Shown: one piece after another, positions 34,701-42,000 of the stretch
Position numbering within the stretch: position 1 is the first letter of the stretch
Layout of the letters: each line of letters begins with the position of its first letter
DNA from: Hankyongella sp964404985
GTDB lineage: Bacteria; Pseudomonadota; Alphaproteobacteria; Sphingomonadales; Sphingomonadaceae
Reading direction: 5' to 3'
NCBI GenBank assembly: GCA_964404985.1
Contig: CAYOMD010000022.1
Span: forward strand, 1-48,017
DNA: 48,017 nucleotides
The notes under the pieces: model-generated
What the model saw: the letters and a program-made list of their open reading frames with translations, nothing else
The model's database searches: none
What the model was told of the DNA's origin: nothing
Position numbers and translations under genes: made by a program

Positions 34701-35981
34701 ATGCCGACAGCGAAGTTGAACAAGCGCAATGTGGACGCATTCGCGCCGCCTAAAGATAAACAGGCCGTCCTGTGGGACAGCGAGATCCGGGGCTTCGGCT
34801 TGCGGGCGCTGCCATCGGGGCTCAAGACCTTCATCGTTCAGTACCGCAACATCGAAGGGATCAAGCGGCGCATCAATCTCGGCCGCTATGGTGTCATCAC
34901 GACGGAGCAGGCTCGGGATCTGGCGAAGATCAAGCTTGGCGAAGTTGCTGGTGGTCAGGACCCAGCAGAGGCAATTCATCAGGCCCGCAGTGGAATGACC
35001 GTCGCCGAGATCTGTGACTGGTATCTGGTTGAAGCCCGCGCCGGCAACATTCTTGGCCGCAAGAACCGTCCAATCAAGGCCTCCTCGCTCGCGATGGATG
35101 AGAGCAGGATCAACACTCACATCAAACCGATTCTTGGCCATCGCATGGCGAAAAGGCTGACAATCGCGGATGTCGAGCAGATGCAGGCTGATGTCCGGGA
35201 CGGGAAAACTGCCAAGGCTAGAGGTAAAGGCCGTGGTGGTCGGCCCGCTGGCGGACCTGGCGTCGCGTCGCGATGCCTCGGGTCGCTGCAAGCCATTTTG
35301 GGTCATGCCAAGCACAAGGGGCTGATTGCGGAGCACCCAACCAGAGGAGCCAAGAAACTCGCAATCAACAAGAAGACGAGGCGGCTCAGCACTGCCGAAC
35401 TCGTCGCGTTCGGTAAAGCCATCGCCTATGCCGAACGTAATGGCGAAAATCCGACAGCACTTGCGGTGGTACGGACACTTGCGCTGACAGGATACAGACG
35501 GGAAGAGGCGCAGTCGATGAAGCGCGCCTGGGTGCATGCGGAGGGCGGGTTTGTCTCCTTCCCGGATACCAAAACCGATGCTCAGGTCCGCTCGATCGGC
35601 CCAGAAGCACTGAAGGTCGTTCTCGCTCAACCCGAGATCGTTGGTAACCCCTACGTGTTCCCGTCAATGACGGGCGCTGGCGCATACCAGGCTGCACCAG
35701 CCTGTTTCCGGAGAGTTTGCCAGTGGGCTGGAATTGAGGGCGCAACACTTCATACCCTTCGCCACACTTTCGGCAGCATCGCGGGCGAGCTTGGATTCAC
35801 AGAACTGACGATACGGGCCATGCTCGGGCATGCTTCACAGAACGTGACGCAGGACTACATCCATATCGATGAAGCTCTGAAGCTAGCGGTGCGCAAAACG
35901 TCAGACGAGATCGCCCGCCTGCTTGCCGAAGGCGCTGCATCGTTGCGCCCGGTCAGGCAAACGGCAGCAGTTGAAATTTAA
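34701..35981 (+). CDS. int: P4-like tyrosine-type site-specific integrase
   Basis: A 426-residue tyrosine recombinase. The N-terminal arm-binding DUF4102 domain is clear (KLNKRNVDAFAPPKDKQAVLWDSEIRGFGLRALPSG...FIVQYR, residues about 4-90), followed by a SAM-like core-binding domain (about 100-210) and the catalytic domain. Catalytic residues fit the RHRHY set: R266 in LTGYRREEA, H351 and R354 in HTLRHTF, H377 in LGHAS and nucleophile Y386 in DYIHID. An insertion rich in Gly/Lys/Arg lies near residues 170-190. ATG 34701 has GGAGG eight bases upstream, so it is preferred over the frame's opening at 34602. It sits 180 bp from the tRNA-Gly fragment and surely catalysed the integration there. Confidence 0.93.
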   Translation: MPTAKLNKRNVDAFAPPKDKQAVLWDSEIRGFGLRALPSGLKTFIVQYRNIEGIKRRINLGRYGVITTEQARDLAKIKLGEVAGGQDPAEAIHQARSGMTVAEICDWYLVEARAGNILGRKNRPIKASSLAMDESRINTHIKPILGHRMAKRLTIADVEQMQADVRDGKTAKARGKGRGGRPAGGPGVASRCLGSLQAILGHAKHKGLIAEHPTRGAKKLAINKKTRRLSTAELVAFGKAIAYAERNGENPTALAVVRTLALTGYRREEAQSMKRAWVHAEGGFVSFPDTKTDAQVRSIGPEALKVVLAQPEIVGNPYVFPSMTGAGAYQAAPACFRRVCQWAGIEGATLHTLRHTFGSIAGELGFTELTIRAMLGHASQNVTQDYIHIDEALKLAVRKTSDEIARLLAEGAASLRPVRQTAAVEI

Positions 35982-36012
35982 CCTTGAAGGTGTATTTTTG
36001 GAAGCCAAAGAC

Positions 36013-36046
36013 AGCATCTCGCGCTGGGGTTTGCCAGTGAGATGCT
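36013..36046. promoter_or_regulatory. Dyad upstream of the MqsA-like gene
   Basis: AGCATCTC (36013-36020) and GAGATGCT (36039-36046) form a perfect 8-bp inverted repeat spanning 34 bp, 39 bp before the start of the MqsA-like gene. Span and the GCATCT/AGATGC core resemble the inner arms of the two dyads in front of the AbiEi-HipA gene, so one HTH protein might bind all three. A candidate operator. Confidence 0.5.
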
Positions 36047-36085
36047 CAACGATATTCGATCGACATCGGGCAAGGAGGTTTGAAG

Positions 36086-36481
36086 ATGGGTCAGACTCGC
36101 TTTCATCCCAAGACCGGTGATGTGCTTCGCCGTGACGCGCGGATGCAAACGCTGAGCGTTGGCTCGTTGTCACGCGAAGTGGAGGTGCCGGGCTGGTATC
36201 CTGAAGACGATGGCGATTCCATCCATTCGGGCGCTGAACTTCAAACGATAGATCAAGCCTATCTCGAGTTGCGAGCGGCCTATGCCGCACGGGTTAAAGC
36301 CGTGCGCAAGAAGCTTGGCCTCACGCAAGAAGAGGCGGGTAGGATCATTGGAGGCGGTCGGCGAGCGTTCCAAAAGTATGAGCGTGGTACAATGCAGCCC
36401 AGCGAAGCTGCAGTCGGCTTGATTGAGATTCTTGATCGCCATCCGGAAGAGGTGACAACTCTCCGCAATATCCGACGGTAG
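36086..36481 (+). CDS. MqsA-like HTH protein with cysteine-free zinc-ribbon remnant
   Basis: A 131-residue protein organised like MqsA antitoxins. The N-terminal part (about 1-50) aligns in shape with a YgiT-type zinc ribbon, but where MqsA has CPxCG and YCxxCGE it has FHPKTGDVLRRDAR and WYPEDDGDSIHSG, so all four cysteines are gone. The C-terminal half is an HTH_XRE/MqsA domain: VRKKLGLTQEEAGRIIGGGRRAFQKYERGTMQPSEA, then a helix ending RHPEEVTTLR. No MqsR-like toxin gene is adjacent: the gene follows the integrase by 104 bp and precedes the AbiEi-HipA gene by 232 bp on the same strand. A role as antitoxin or repressor for that kinase is plausible. ATG 36086 is fixed by AAGGAGG upstream (36071-36077). 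Confidence 0.75.
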   Translation: MGQTRFHPKTGDVLRRDARMQTLSVGSLSREVEVPGWYPEDDGDSIHSGAELQTIDQAYLELRAAYAARVKAVRKKLGLTQEEAGRIIGGGRRAFQKYERGTMQPSEAAVGLIEILDRHPEEVTTLRNIRR

Positions 36482-36508
36482 GCCAGTAATAGGCGCTTCC
36501 AGAGCGTT

Positions 36509-36536
36509 GTCCGAAAAATGTATACGCATTTCGGAC
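36509..36536. repeat. Hairpin between the MqsA-like and HipA genes
   Basis: GTCCGAAA (36509-36516) pairs perfectly with TTTCGGAC (36529-36536); a further ATG/CAT pairing closes near a TATACG loop. It begins 28 bp after the MqsA-like stop. There is no T-run after it, so either a weak terminator separating the two genes or a protein-binding dyad. Confidence 0.5.
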
Positions 36537-36624
36537 ATGCTGCGGGATCAAGCAGAAATAGCCTAGTCCAGAGGTGGGTCGGTGCTTGCCCTCAGCGGTG
36601 TGCTCCGCACCGCACCTGCTTGCG

Positions 36625-36657
36625 GAATTAACGTGCATGTGAGATGCGAGATAATTC
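36625..36657. promoter_or_regulatory. Dyad O1 upstream of the AbiEi-HipA gene
   Basis: A 33-bp symmetric dyad: outer arms GAATTA/TAATTC, inner arms GCAT/ATGC, with a five-base centre GTGAG. It is a near copy of the dyad that starts 55 bp downstream. See the findings for the compensating changes between the two. Confidence 0.7.
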
Positions 36658-36679
36658 TTGCATATCACATCCACCCGTG

Positions 36680-36712
36680 GGATTAACGCGCATCTGAAGT
36701 GCGAGATAATCC
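36680..36712. promoter_or_regulatory. Dyad O2 touching the AbiEi-HipA start codon
   Basis: A 33-bp dyad with outer arms GGATTA/TAATCC and inner arms GCAT/GTGC; the layout and the flanking ACG/GAGA bases match the dyad at 36625-36657. It ends one base before the ATG at 36714, where a ribosome binding site would lie, so a bound protein or a folded RNA would interfere with translation or transcription start. Confidence 0.7.
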
Positions 36713-36713
36713 T

Positions 36714-38567
36714 ATGACAGTCCATCTGGTCGGCGAAACGATCGATGCCAAGCGCGCGCACCAGCGCGCGCAAGCGGGCGAGCTCGTCCAGCTCGTGCGC
36801 GGCATATATATCGATCAAGATGTCGATGCGGACGCTGCCATAATGGGCCACGCGATCCGCATCGCACAGTATCTCTATCCCAATGCCTATCTGTCGTCGG
36901 CGAGCGCGGTCCTGCTTGCTCCGACACCCGATGGCAGGCTTTTTATAAGCGGAAAACGCAACCAACGCACGCGGCTGCGCAGCCTGGAAATCGTCCAGAA
37001 CGAAGCGCCGAAGCACCCTTCGACCGCATCAGCGGTGGTTGGTGATGATCAGGGCGAGCTGCGTATTCATGCATCCTCCCCGCGGCAACGCTTTCTGGAA
37101 GCATTTCGGCTGCGCAGCGAACATGCCAGCGCCATCACCGCCGAGATGCGCGTCCAACTGGCTGCGCGTCTCGTCGAGGAGCACGGCACGACCAAGGAAG
37201 CCGCCGATGCAGTCTGGGCACTGGCCCGCGAAAATGGCTGGTATCGCGAAGGCGAAGCCGCTGAACGCTTCCTTATGGCGCAGCCGGGTACGGCCAAAGC
37301 GCCCGTAAACAAGGCAGCGCTGGATCTGATGATCGCCTGGCATGGCGAGCCGCTCGGGAACCTCGCCCATGACGGCTTTGAGTGGCGCTGGAAGCCGGCC
37401 CGGCGCTCAGGGCCGACGCTCATCCGGGAGACAACGCCCGGCAAACTTCCGGCTTTTGTCGAATCCCTCCTGCCGGAAGGCTGGCTCGCAAAGGTGCTTC
37501 ACGAGCGGGACGAGCGCGAAGCTTTGAAGCGTGGACGGCGTTATATGTCGAACGTCGCTGTGGTCGAGACGCGCGACGAGTTGACGGCACTACCGGCTGA
37601 CATTCTCACGACGAAGCTGAGCGGCTTTGTCGAGGCAGGCCGTTTCACTGGCCACTATGATGGCCCGGCGCGCGGTGCCATCGAGGAGAGTTTCGAGCAA
37701 AACCTCGCGCGCATATTCGCGCGCGCCGAAACACCGCGCTTGTCGGGTGTTCAGATCAAGGCGCCGATGCATCTGGCACCCGATGGCACACTCCTTCCGG
37801 CCATCGATCTGCCATTTACCCATATCCTCAAACCAGCAGGCACCGCTGGCTTCGAGATGCTGCCGATCGTGGAATGGCTCTGCCTTGAACTTGGCCGCGC
37901 TGCAGGCTTTGCCGCGCCTGATGTCGCCCTGACGGCGATGCCCGATGGCATGGCTCCCGCGCTCATTGTAGAGCGGTTCGACATCCGCCTGGAGCCGGAT
38001 GATCAGAGGCGGATCGCGCTTGAGGATTTCTGCTCGATCCTCGATCTTCCTGCCTCTGCCAAATATGACGGGACGATAGAGCGGATGGCGCGCGGACTGC
38101 GGCCGCTGTCGACCGACCCTGCAGCGGATCTCGATATCCTGTTCCGCCGTGCGGTTTTTGCCTGGCTGATTGCCGATGGCGATATGCACCTCAAAAATCT
38201 CGCGCTGCTCAAAATCGCCGAACCGAATGCCAAGGCTTTCACCTCGGTTCGCTTCGCTCCGCTGTATGATGCGGTCACGACGCGGGTATTCCCGGGTCTT
38301 GGCGGCGATCGCATGGCGCTCAAGCTGGGTGGCAAGGATGATCGGCTGACGCGCCGGGATTTCATGACGCTGGCACGCACGATCGGCCTGGCCCAAGGTG
38401 ATGCGGAAACAGCCATTGCCGAATTGACCGGCAGCCTCGCACAGGCGGTAGAAACCATTCGGCTCCCGGCTTTCGCGGCGGAGGCCGAGGCTGCCGCTAC
38501 CGTCCAGGGCCAAGTATTGGCTCTGACCGGGGAGCGCTGCGCCGCGCTCGCTGGCGACAACGGTTAA
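36714..38567 (+). CDS. AbiEi-like/HipA fusion kinase (candidate self-contained toxin module)
   Basis: A 617-residue fusion. Residues about 1-185 resemble an AbiEi-type antitoxin: a winged-helix start (RAQAGELVQLVRGIYIDQD), AYLSSASAVLLAPTPDGRLFISG, and SPRQRFLEAFRLRSEHASAI. From about residue 200 there is a complete HipA kinase: a HipA N-subdomain with LLPEGWLAKVL and ERDEREAL, LSGVQIKAPM near 343 (HipA SIAGAQEK position), THILKP near 369, EWLCLELGRAAGFAAPDVAL, VERFD, EDFCSILDLPASAKYDG, catalytic GDMHLKN at 489-495, and APLYDAVTT. HipA kinases phosphorylate tRNA synthetases to induce dormancy. A separate HipB gene is absent; the MqsA-like HTH gene lies upstream. ATG 36714 is chosen; GTG 36699 lies inside dyad O2. 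A strong terminator follows. Confidence 0.82.
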   Translation: MTVHLVGETIDAKRAHQRAQAGELVQLVRGIYIDQDVDADAAIMGHAIRIAQYLYPNAYLSSASAVLLAPTPDGRLFISGKRNQRTRLRSLEIVQNEAPKHPSTASAVVGDDQGELRIHASSPRQRFLEAFRLRSEHASAITAEMRVQLAARLVEEHGTTKEAADAVWALARENGWYREGEAAERFLMAQPGTAKAPVNKAALDLMIAWHGEPLGNLAHDGFEWRWKPARRSGPTLIRETTPGKLPAFVESLLPEGWLAKVLHERDEREALKRGRRYMSNVAVVETRDELTALPADILTTKLSGFVEAGRFTGHYDGPARGAIEESFEQNLARIFARAETPRLSGVQIKAPMHLAPDGTLLPAIDLPFTHILKPAGTAGFEMLPIVEWLCLELGRAAGFAAPDVALTAMPDGMAPALIVERFDIRLEPDDQRRIALEDFCSILDLPASAKYDGTIERMARGLRPLSTDPAADLDILFRRAVFAWLIADGDMHLKNLALLKIAEPNAKAFTSVRFAPLYDAVTTRVFPGLGGDRMALKLGGKDDRLTRRDFMTLARTIGLAQGDAETAIAELTGSLAQAVETIRLPAFAAEAEAAATVQGQVLALTGERCAALAGDNG

Positions 38568-38570
38568 GTT

Positions 38571-38613
38571 GGCGGGCGCTCGTCGGCACAGTGCAGACAA
38601 GCGCCCGCCTTTT
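38571..38613 (+). terminator. Rho-independent terminator of the AbiEi-HipA gene
   Basis: GGCGGGCGCT (38571-38580) pairs perfectly with AGCGCCCGCC (38600-38609) and is followed by TTTT (38610-38613), only 4 bp after the AbiEi-HipA stop. On the minus strand the stem would follow the restored end of the TonB receptor gene, but there is no T-run on that side. Confidence 0.85.
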
Positions 38614-38694
38614 GCTACATCGCCCAGCGGATCCGGGCGAAGGCGGAGCGGCCTGCGCCTGGCAAACGTGATCCCAACGGGACATCGGACCCTG

Positions 38695-40686
38695 TTATCC
38701 GGTCAGATGATCGAGATAGTAGGTGTCGAACAGATTCTCGATGCCAAGATCGAGCCGGACACCGTCGCGGATCAGCCAGTAGCCAGAGATGTTGGCAAGG
38801 ACATAGCCAGCGCTCGGCGCCTCAGTGTTGGTAGCGGACACATGGTTCTGCCGGGCGATGAACTGGCCTTCGACCGAGATCGACCAACGGTTTTCCTCCC
38901 AGCTCACTGCCAGACGGCCGTTGGCTGGTGCCATGCGGTAGAGATTGTCGGTAATGTCTGTCCGCTCTGCACGGACATAGCTGGCGACACCGTCGATACG
39001 CAACGGACCCGCAATCTTCGCGCCAAAAGCGATGTCTGCGCCCCAGATGCGTGCATCGGTGTTGGCAAAGCGCAGCGGGGTGGGATCACCGCTGCCATTC
39101 GATACGATTTCGACCGGGGTATTGAGAATGCCGGGGGTCGTGTCGAACGGCACACCCTGAATGAAATCGTTGATCCGGCGATAGTAGATGACCGGTCGGG
39201 CGTAGGCAGTGTCACCCTGCCAGTCGACGCCAAGCTCTGCGATCCACGCTTTTTCGATTCTGAGATTGACGTCGCCGACATAGATGTTCCCGTCGGCGAG
39301 ACCACCGCTGGCTTCAGTGGGCAACCAAGAATAGCGCTCAATCAGGCTGGGTGCGCGCGTCTTGTGCGCGAGCGTCAACCGCGGGGTGAACGCGCCCATC
39401 TCTGCCCATAGCCGCAGCGAAGCATCGATGCTGGTGCCCGACCAGTTGCGGTCGGCCAGTGCAAAGGCATTGGCAAGATTGACCGGACCTGCCGGAACCC
39501 CGGGGCCAAAGCGCGATGCACCGGTCGATGCGCCGTGGCGGTCGATGCGTAGTCCCAGTTCGGATTCAATGGCACCAAAGCCGCTCCGCCATTCGACAAA
39601 ACCGCCCACACGGTCGCTGCTGGCCCTATCAAGCGGGTGGATGAAGAAGGCCGAAGACAGGGGATTATAGAGCACGTAGCCCTTGTCGATCAGCTCGAAA
39701 TCAGCGCCGACCCGGATGTGGCGATCTGCCGAACCAAAGCGCAGCGACGCATCAGCTGCCATTGTGTCGGCATAAGTGTCCGACTGCCTAGTCATTGCGA
39801 CTGCCGGCGCAGGGCGCAATTCAAAGTTGTTCATGCGGTGGGACACGCCAGTGTAATTGGCGTGGACCTCCAGACGCATGTTGTCGCCGAGGTCACCTTC
39901 AAACCCTGCGCGGGCAAAGTCAGTGTGGAAATAGACAATGTCCATGGCGAACGGTGGGTTGCCCGAGCGGCCGGTATCCTGCCGCCGATATTCGAGACTG
40001 AACTCGCCGGGACCGGCCCGAAAGCCGGCTTGGACGCCATAGACAGCGCGATGAAACGACGTGCTGTCAATGCGTCCACCTGGAAAGCGGATGTCATCGC
40101 CAGTTTCATAGGAGCCGATCACGCCGAGGCGCAGGCTGTCGCTGGCGAGAGCCACAAGACCGCCCATGGCCACACTGTCATCGGCGCTACGATATTGGCT
40201 GGTCAGGTCGATCTGCGGTGACAGGCTGGAGCCGTCGCCAAAGCGGGCATGTTTGAGGATCGTGTTGACGCCCCCACCCAGTCCCGGGCCGTCGCGCACC
40301 GGGGAAATGCCGCGTGCAATCTCGATCCTGTCGATCAGCATCATCGGTGCATAGTGCATCGCCGGATCCATGGCGTTGGGGCCACCTGTCGCGAAACGTT
40401 GGCCATTGATCCGCAGCAGGATGCGCTCGCCAAACAGCCCGCGCATCTGCACTTGGCCCGAAAGCGCGCCATTCGCGACGAGAGCCGCGCCGGGCTGACG
40501 CGCAATAAAGGCCGCGCCATCGGGCCCGGTGGACAGTTCCTCGTCAGCTTCGGTCGCGGCATTGGTTGCCGTCAGGCGCGGCGCTGTTACGACAATGGTG
40601 TCGGCTGATTGTTCATCACCTTCAGCGGCAAAGGCAGGCGTGGAAGCGGTCAGGGCGACCGCCAGGCTCAAGAGTGAAGTCTTCAT
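38695..40686 (-). CDS. TonB-dependent outer-membrane receptor, frameshifted near its C-terminus
   Basis: A 663-residue outer-membrane receptor with a signal peptide (KTSLLSLAVALTASTPAFA), a TonB-box-like ADTIVVTA, a plug domain (QVQMRGLFGERILLRINGQRF, MDPAMHYAPMMLIDRIEI, GGGVNTILKHARF) and a beta-barrel region to the end. The M-DP-(A/P)-M-x-Y stretch and the neighbouring DUF2946 gene fit TonB-dependent copper receptors such as OprC, but substrate is uncertain. The reading frame stops at 38695 just after YYLDHLTG, without the expected last strand. In another frame the missing end continues (GSDVPLG, then GAGRSAFARIRWAM and a stop at 38615-38617), so one base appears lost around 38690. Either a real frameshift or a sequencing error. 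Last gene of the TetR-controlled operon. Confidence 0.85.
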   Translation of the reverse strand: MKTSLLSLAVALTASTPAFAAEGDEQSADTIVVTAPRLTATNAATEADEELSTGPDGAAFIARQPGAALVANGALSGQVQMRGLFGERILLRINGQRFATGGPNAMDPAMHYAPMMLIDRIEIARGISPVRDGPGLGGGVNTILKHARFGDGSSLSPQIDLTSQYRSADDSVAMGGLVALASDSLRLGVIGSYETGDDIRFPGGRIDSTSFHRAVYGVQAGFRAGPGEFSLEYRRQDTGRSGNPPFAMDIVYFHTDFARAGFEGDLGDNMRLEVHANYTGVSHRMNNFELRPAPAVAMTRQSDTYADTMAADASLRFGSADRHIRVGADFELIDKGYVLYNPLSSAFFIHPLDRASSDRVGGFVEWRSGFGAIESELGLRIDRHGASTGASRFGPGVPAGPVNLANAFALADRNWSGTSIDASLRLWAEMGAFTPRLTLAHKTRAPSLIERYSWLPTEASGGLADGNIYVGDVNLRIEKAWIAELGVDWQGDTAYARPVIYYRRINDFIQGVPFDTTPGILNTPVEIVSNGSGDPTPLRFANTDARIWGADIAFGAKIAGPLRIDGVASYVRAERTDITDNLYRMAPANGRLAVSWEENRWSISVEGQFIARQNHVSATNTEAPSAGYVLANISGYWLIRDGVRLDLGIENLFDTYYLDHLTG

Positions 40687-40823
40687 GGTTCAGATCATTC
40701 GCAAAACATGCAAAGTCCCGCCGCCCGCATCGAAGATGCCGGTTCGGGTGACTTGCCTTGAAATTGATGCGGAGCTCAGGCGCGATTGTGGCCCGGATCA
40801 GTCCGCAGGTTCAGGTCGTTTTG

Positions 40824-41234
40824 TCAGGCGAATGATGGAGGGCCACGCAGTGGCGGGCGCAGATGCGCAAAGCGCCGATGCACCGGCAACGCAACGAGAC
40901 GTGCGCTCGTTATGAGGATGAATGCGAGTGCCAATGCGAGCAAAAGGCCATCCGCCCCCGCGATCGACGCCATCGACAGGGCGGAAAAGGCGCAAGGTGG
41001 ATTCTTCTGGCTATGATCGCCTGAGCGGTCCTGCCCATTGCCCGATCGCAGCACCACAATCTCGATGGTGCTGTGCTCGTTCTCGAAACCCGAACAAATC
41101 TGAACGCTTAGTGTGAGCGCTGAGGGTGCCACCATATAGCCCGCAGGGATCAGTCCGCGAACGAGCAGGGCGATCGCCACAAGCACCATCGCCCATGTTC
41201 GCCGCTGGAAAGTGAAGGTGCGCAAGGTGTTCAT
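40824..41234 (-). CDS. DUF2946-like membrane protein
   Basis: A 136-residue protein with a hydrophobic segment near residues 13-31 (WAMVLVAIALLVRGLIPAGYM) and another near 92-110 (GLLLALALAFILITSARLVAL). The features IPAGYM followed by LSVQICSG and a later CAFSAL match the DUF2946 family, small proteins with a conserved C-S-G or C-x-x-C region often found beside TonB-dependent metal (copper) receptors. It lies 43 bp after the ABC ATPase gene and 137 bp before the TonB receptor gene on the same strand. Start at 41234 (MNTLRTFTFQ) rather than 41246. Confidence 0.7.
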   Translation of the reverse strand: MNTLRTFTFQRRTWAMVLVAIALLVRGLIPAGYMVAPSALTLSVQICSGFENEHSTIEIVVLRSGNGQDRSGDHSQKNPPCAFSALSMASIAGADGLLLALALAFILITSARLVALPVHRRFAHLRPPLRGPPSFA

Positions 41235-41277
41235 TCGCGCCGCCACTTAGCCCTTGTCTTGAAGGTTGTCACGGAGG

Positions 41278-42000
41278 TCATATTCCGAACGATGCTTCTG
41301 GCTCATGATGACCCGGTGTTTCCTCAACCGTATGGCCGTCTCGAATATTATAGAGCCGCTTGAAGGTCGGGATGATCTTTTCATCATGAGTGACAATGAT
41401 GATCGCGGTATCGAACTGCCGGGCCATGTCGTTGAGAAGCCCCACCACAGCAAGAGCACGCTGGCCATCCAGCGGCGCAGTGGGTTCATCGGCAAGGATA
41501 ACCGGAGGACGATTGATCAATGCCCGGGCAATCGCCACGCGCTGTTGCTCCCCACCCGAAAGCTGTGAGGGCATGGCGGCGGCGCGGTGGCCGACATCAA
41601 GCGCTTCAAGCAGATCGCGCGCCATCTTTCGAGCCTCTGCATTCGGCTTTCCGGCCAGCATCGGCAGCAGCGCGACATTGTCGGTCACATCGAGGAACGG
41701 GATCAGATAGGGGGCCTGAAAAATGAAGCCGATCATATCGCGGCGCAGCGCGCGCAGATCGCGAACCTTCCAGCCATTGTCATAAATACACTGATTGCCA
41801 ATCGTCATCTTGCCTGACGTCGGTTCGATCACTGCGCCAAGGCATTTGAGCAATGTACTCTTACCAGAGCCTGATGGCCCGATCAGCCCGATCACTTCGC
41901 CCTTGGCCACGGCCATGTCGACGCCGCGCAGGGCATGAACCGCCGTGTCGCCGCTGCCATAGGTCTTGACGACATTCTCAAGGATGATGCCCTCAGCCAC
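41278..42000 (-). CDS. ABC transporter ATP-binding protein (DevA/LolD/MacB-type)
   Basis: A 240-residue ATPase: Walker A GPSGSGKSTLLK near residue 42, Q-loop FIFQAPYLIPFLDVTDNV, ABC signature LSGGEQQRVAIARAL near 146 and Walker B VILADEPTAPLD. The D-loop-proximal base after DEPT is A-P-L-D, slightly unusual versus DEPTGNLD. The H-loop is TIIIVTHDEKI-like (IIIVTHDEK). The sequence is of the group that energises FtsX-like exporters. It overlaps the permease gene upstream by 8 bp. Together with the membrane-fusion protein and permease it forms a three-part exporter of the DevBCA or MacAB type; substrate unknown. Confidence 0.93.
   Translation of the reverse strand: MAEGIILENVVKTYGSGDTAVHALRGVDMAVAKGEVIGLIGPSGSGKSTLLKCLGAVIEPTSGKMTIGNQCIYDNGWKVRDLRALRRDMIGFIFQAPYLIPFLDVTDNVALLPMLAGKPNAEARKMARDLLEALDVGHRAAAMPSQLSGGEQQRVAIARALINRPPVILADEPTAPLDGQRALAVVGLLNDMARQFDTAIIIVTHDEKIIPTFKRLYNIRDGHTVEETPGHHEPEASFGI

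Noticed and set aside
36625..36712. Type III toxin-antitoxin RNA repeats (ToxI-like) in front of a toxin.
   Set aside because: Only two copies with dyad symmetry rather than a head-to-tail array, and the downstream protein is a HipA kinase, not a ToxN-type nuclease.
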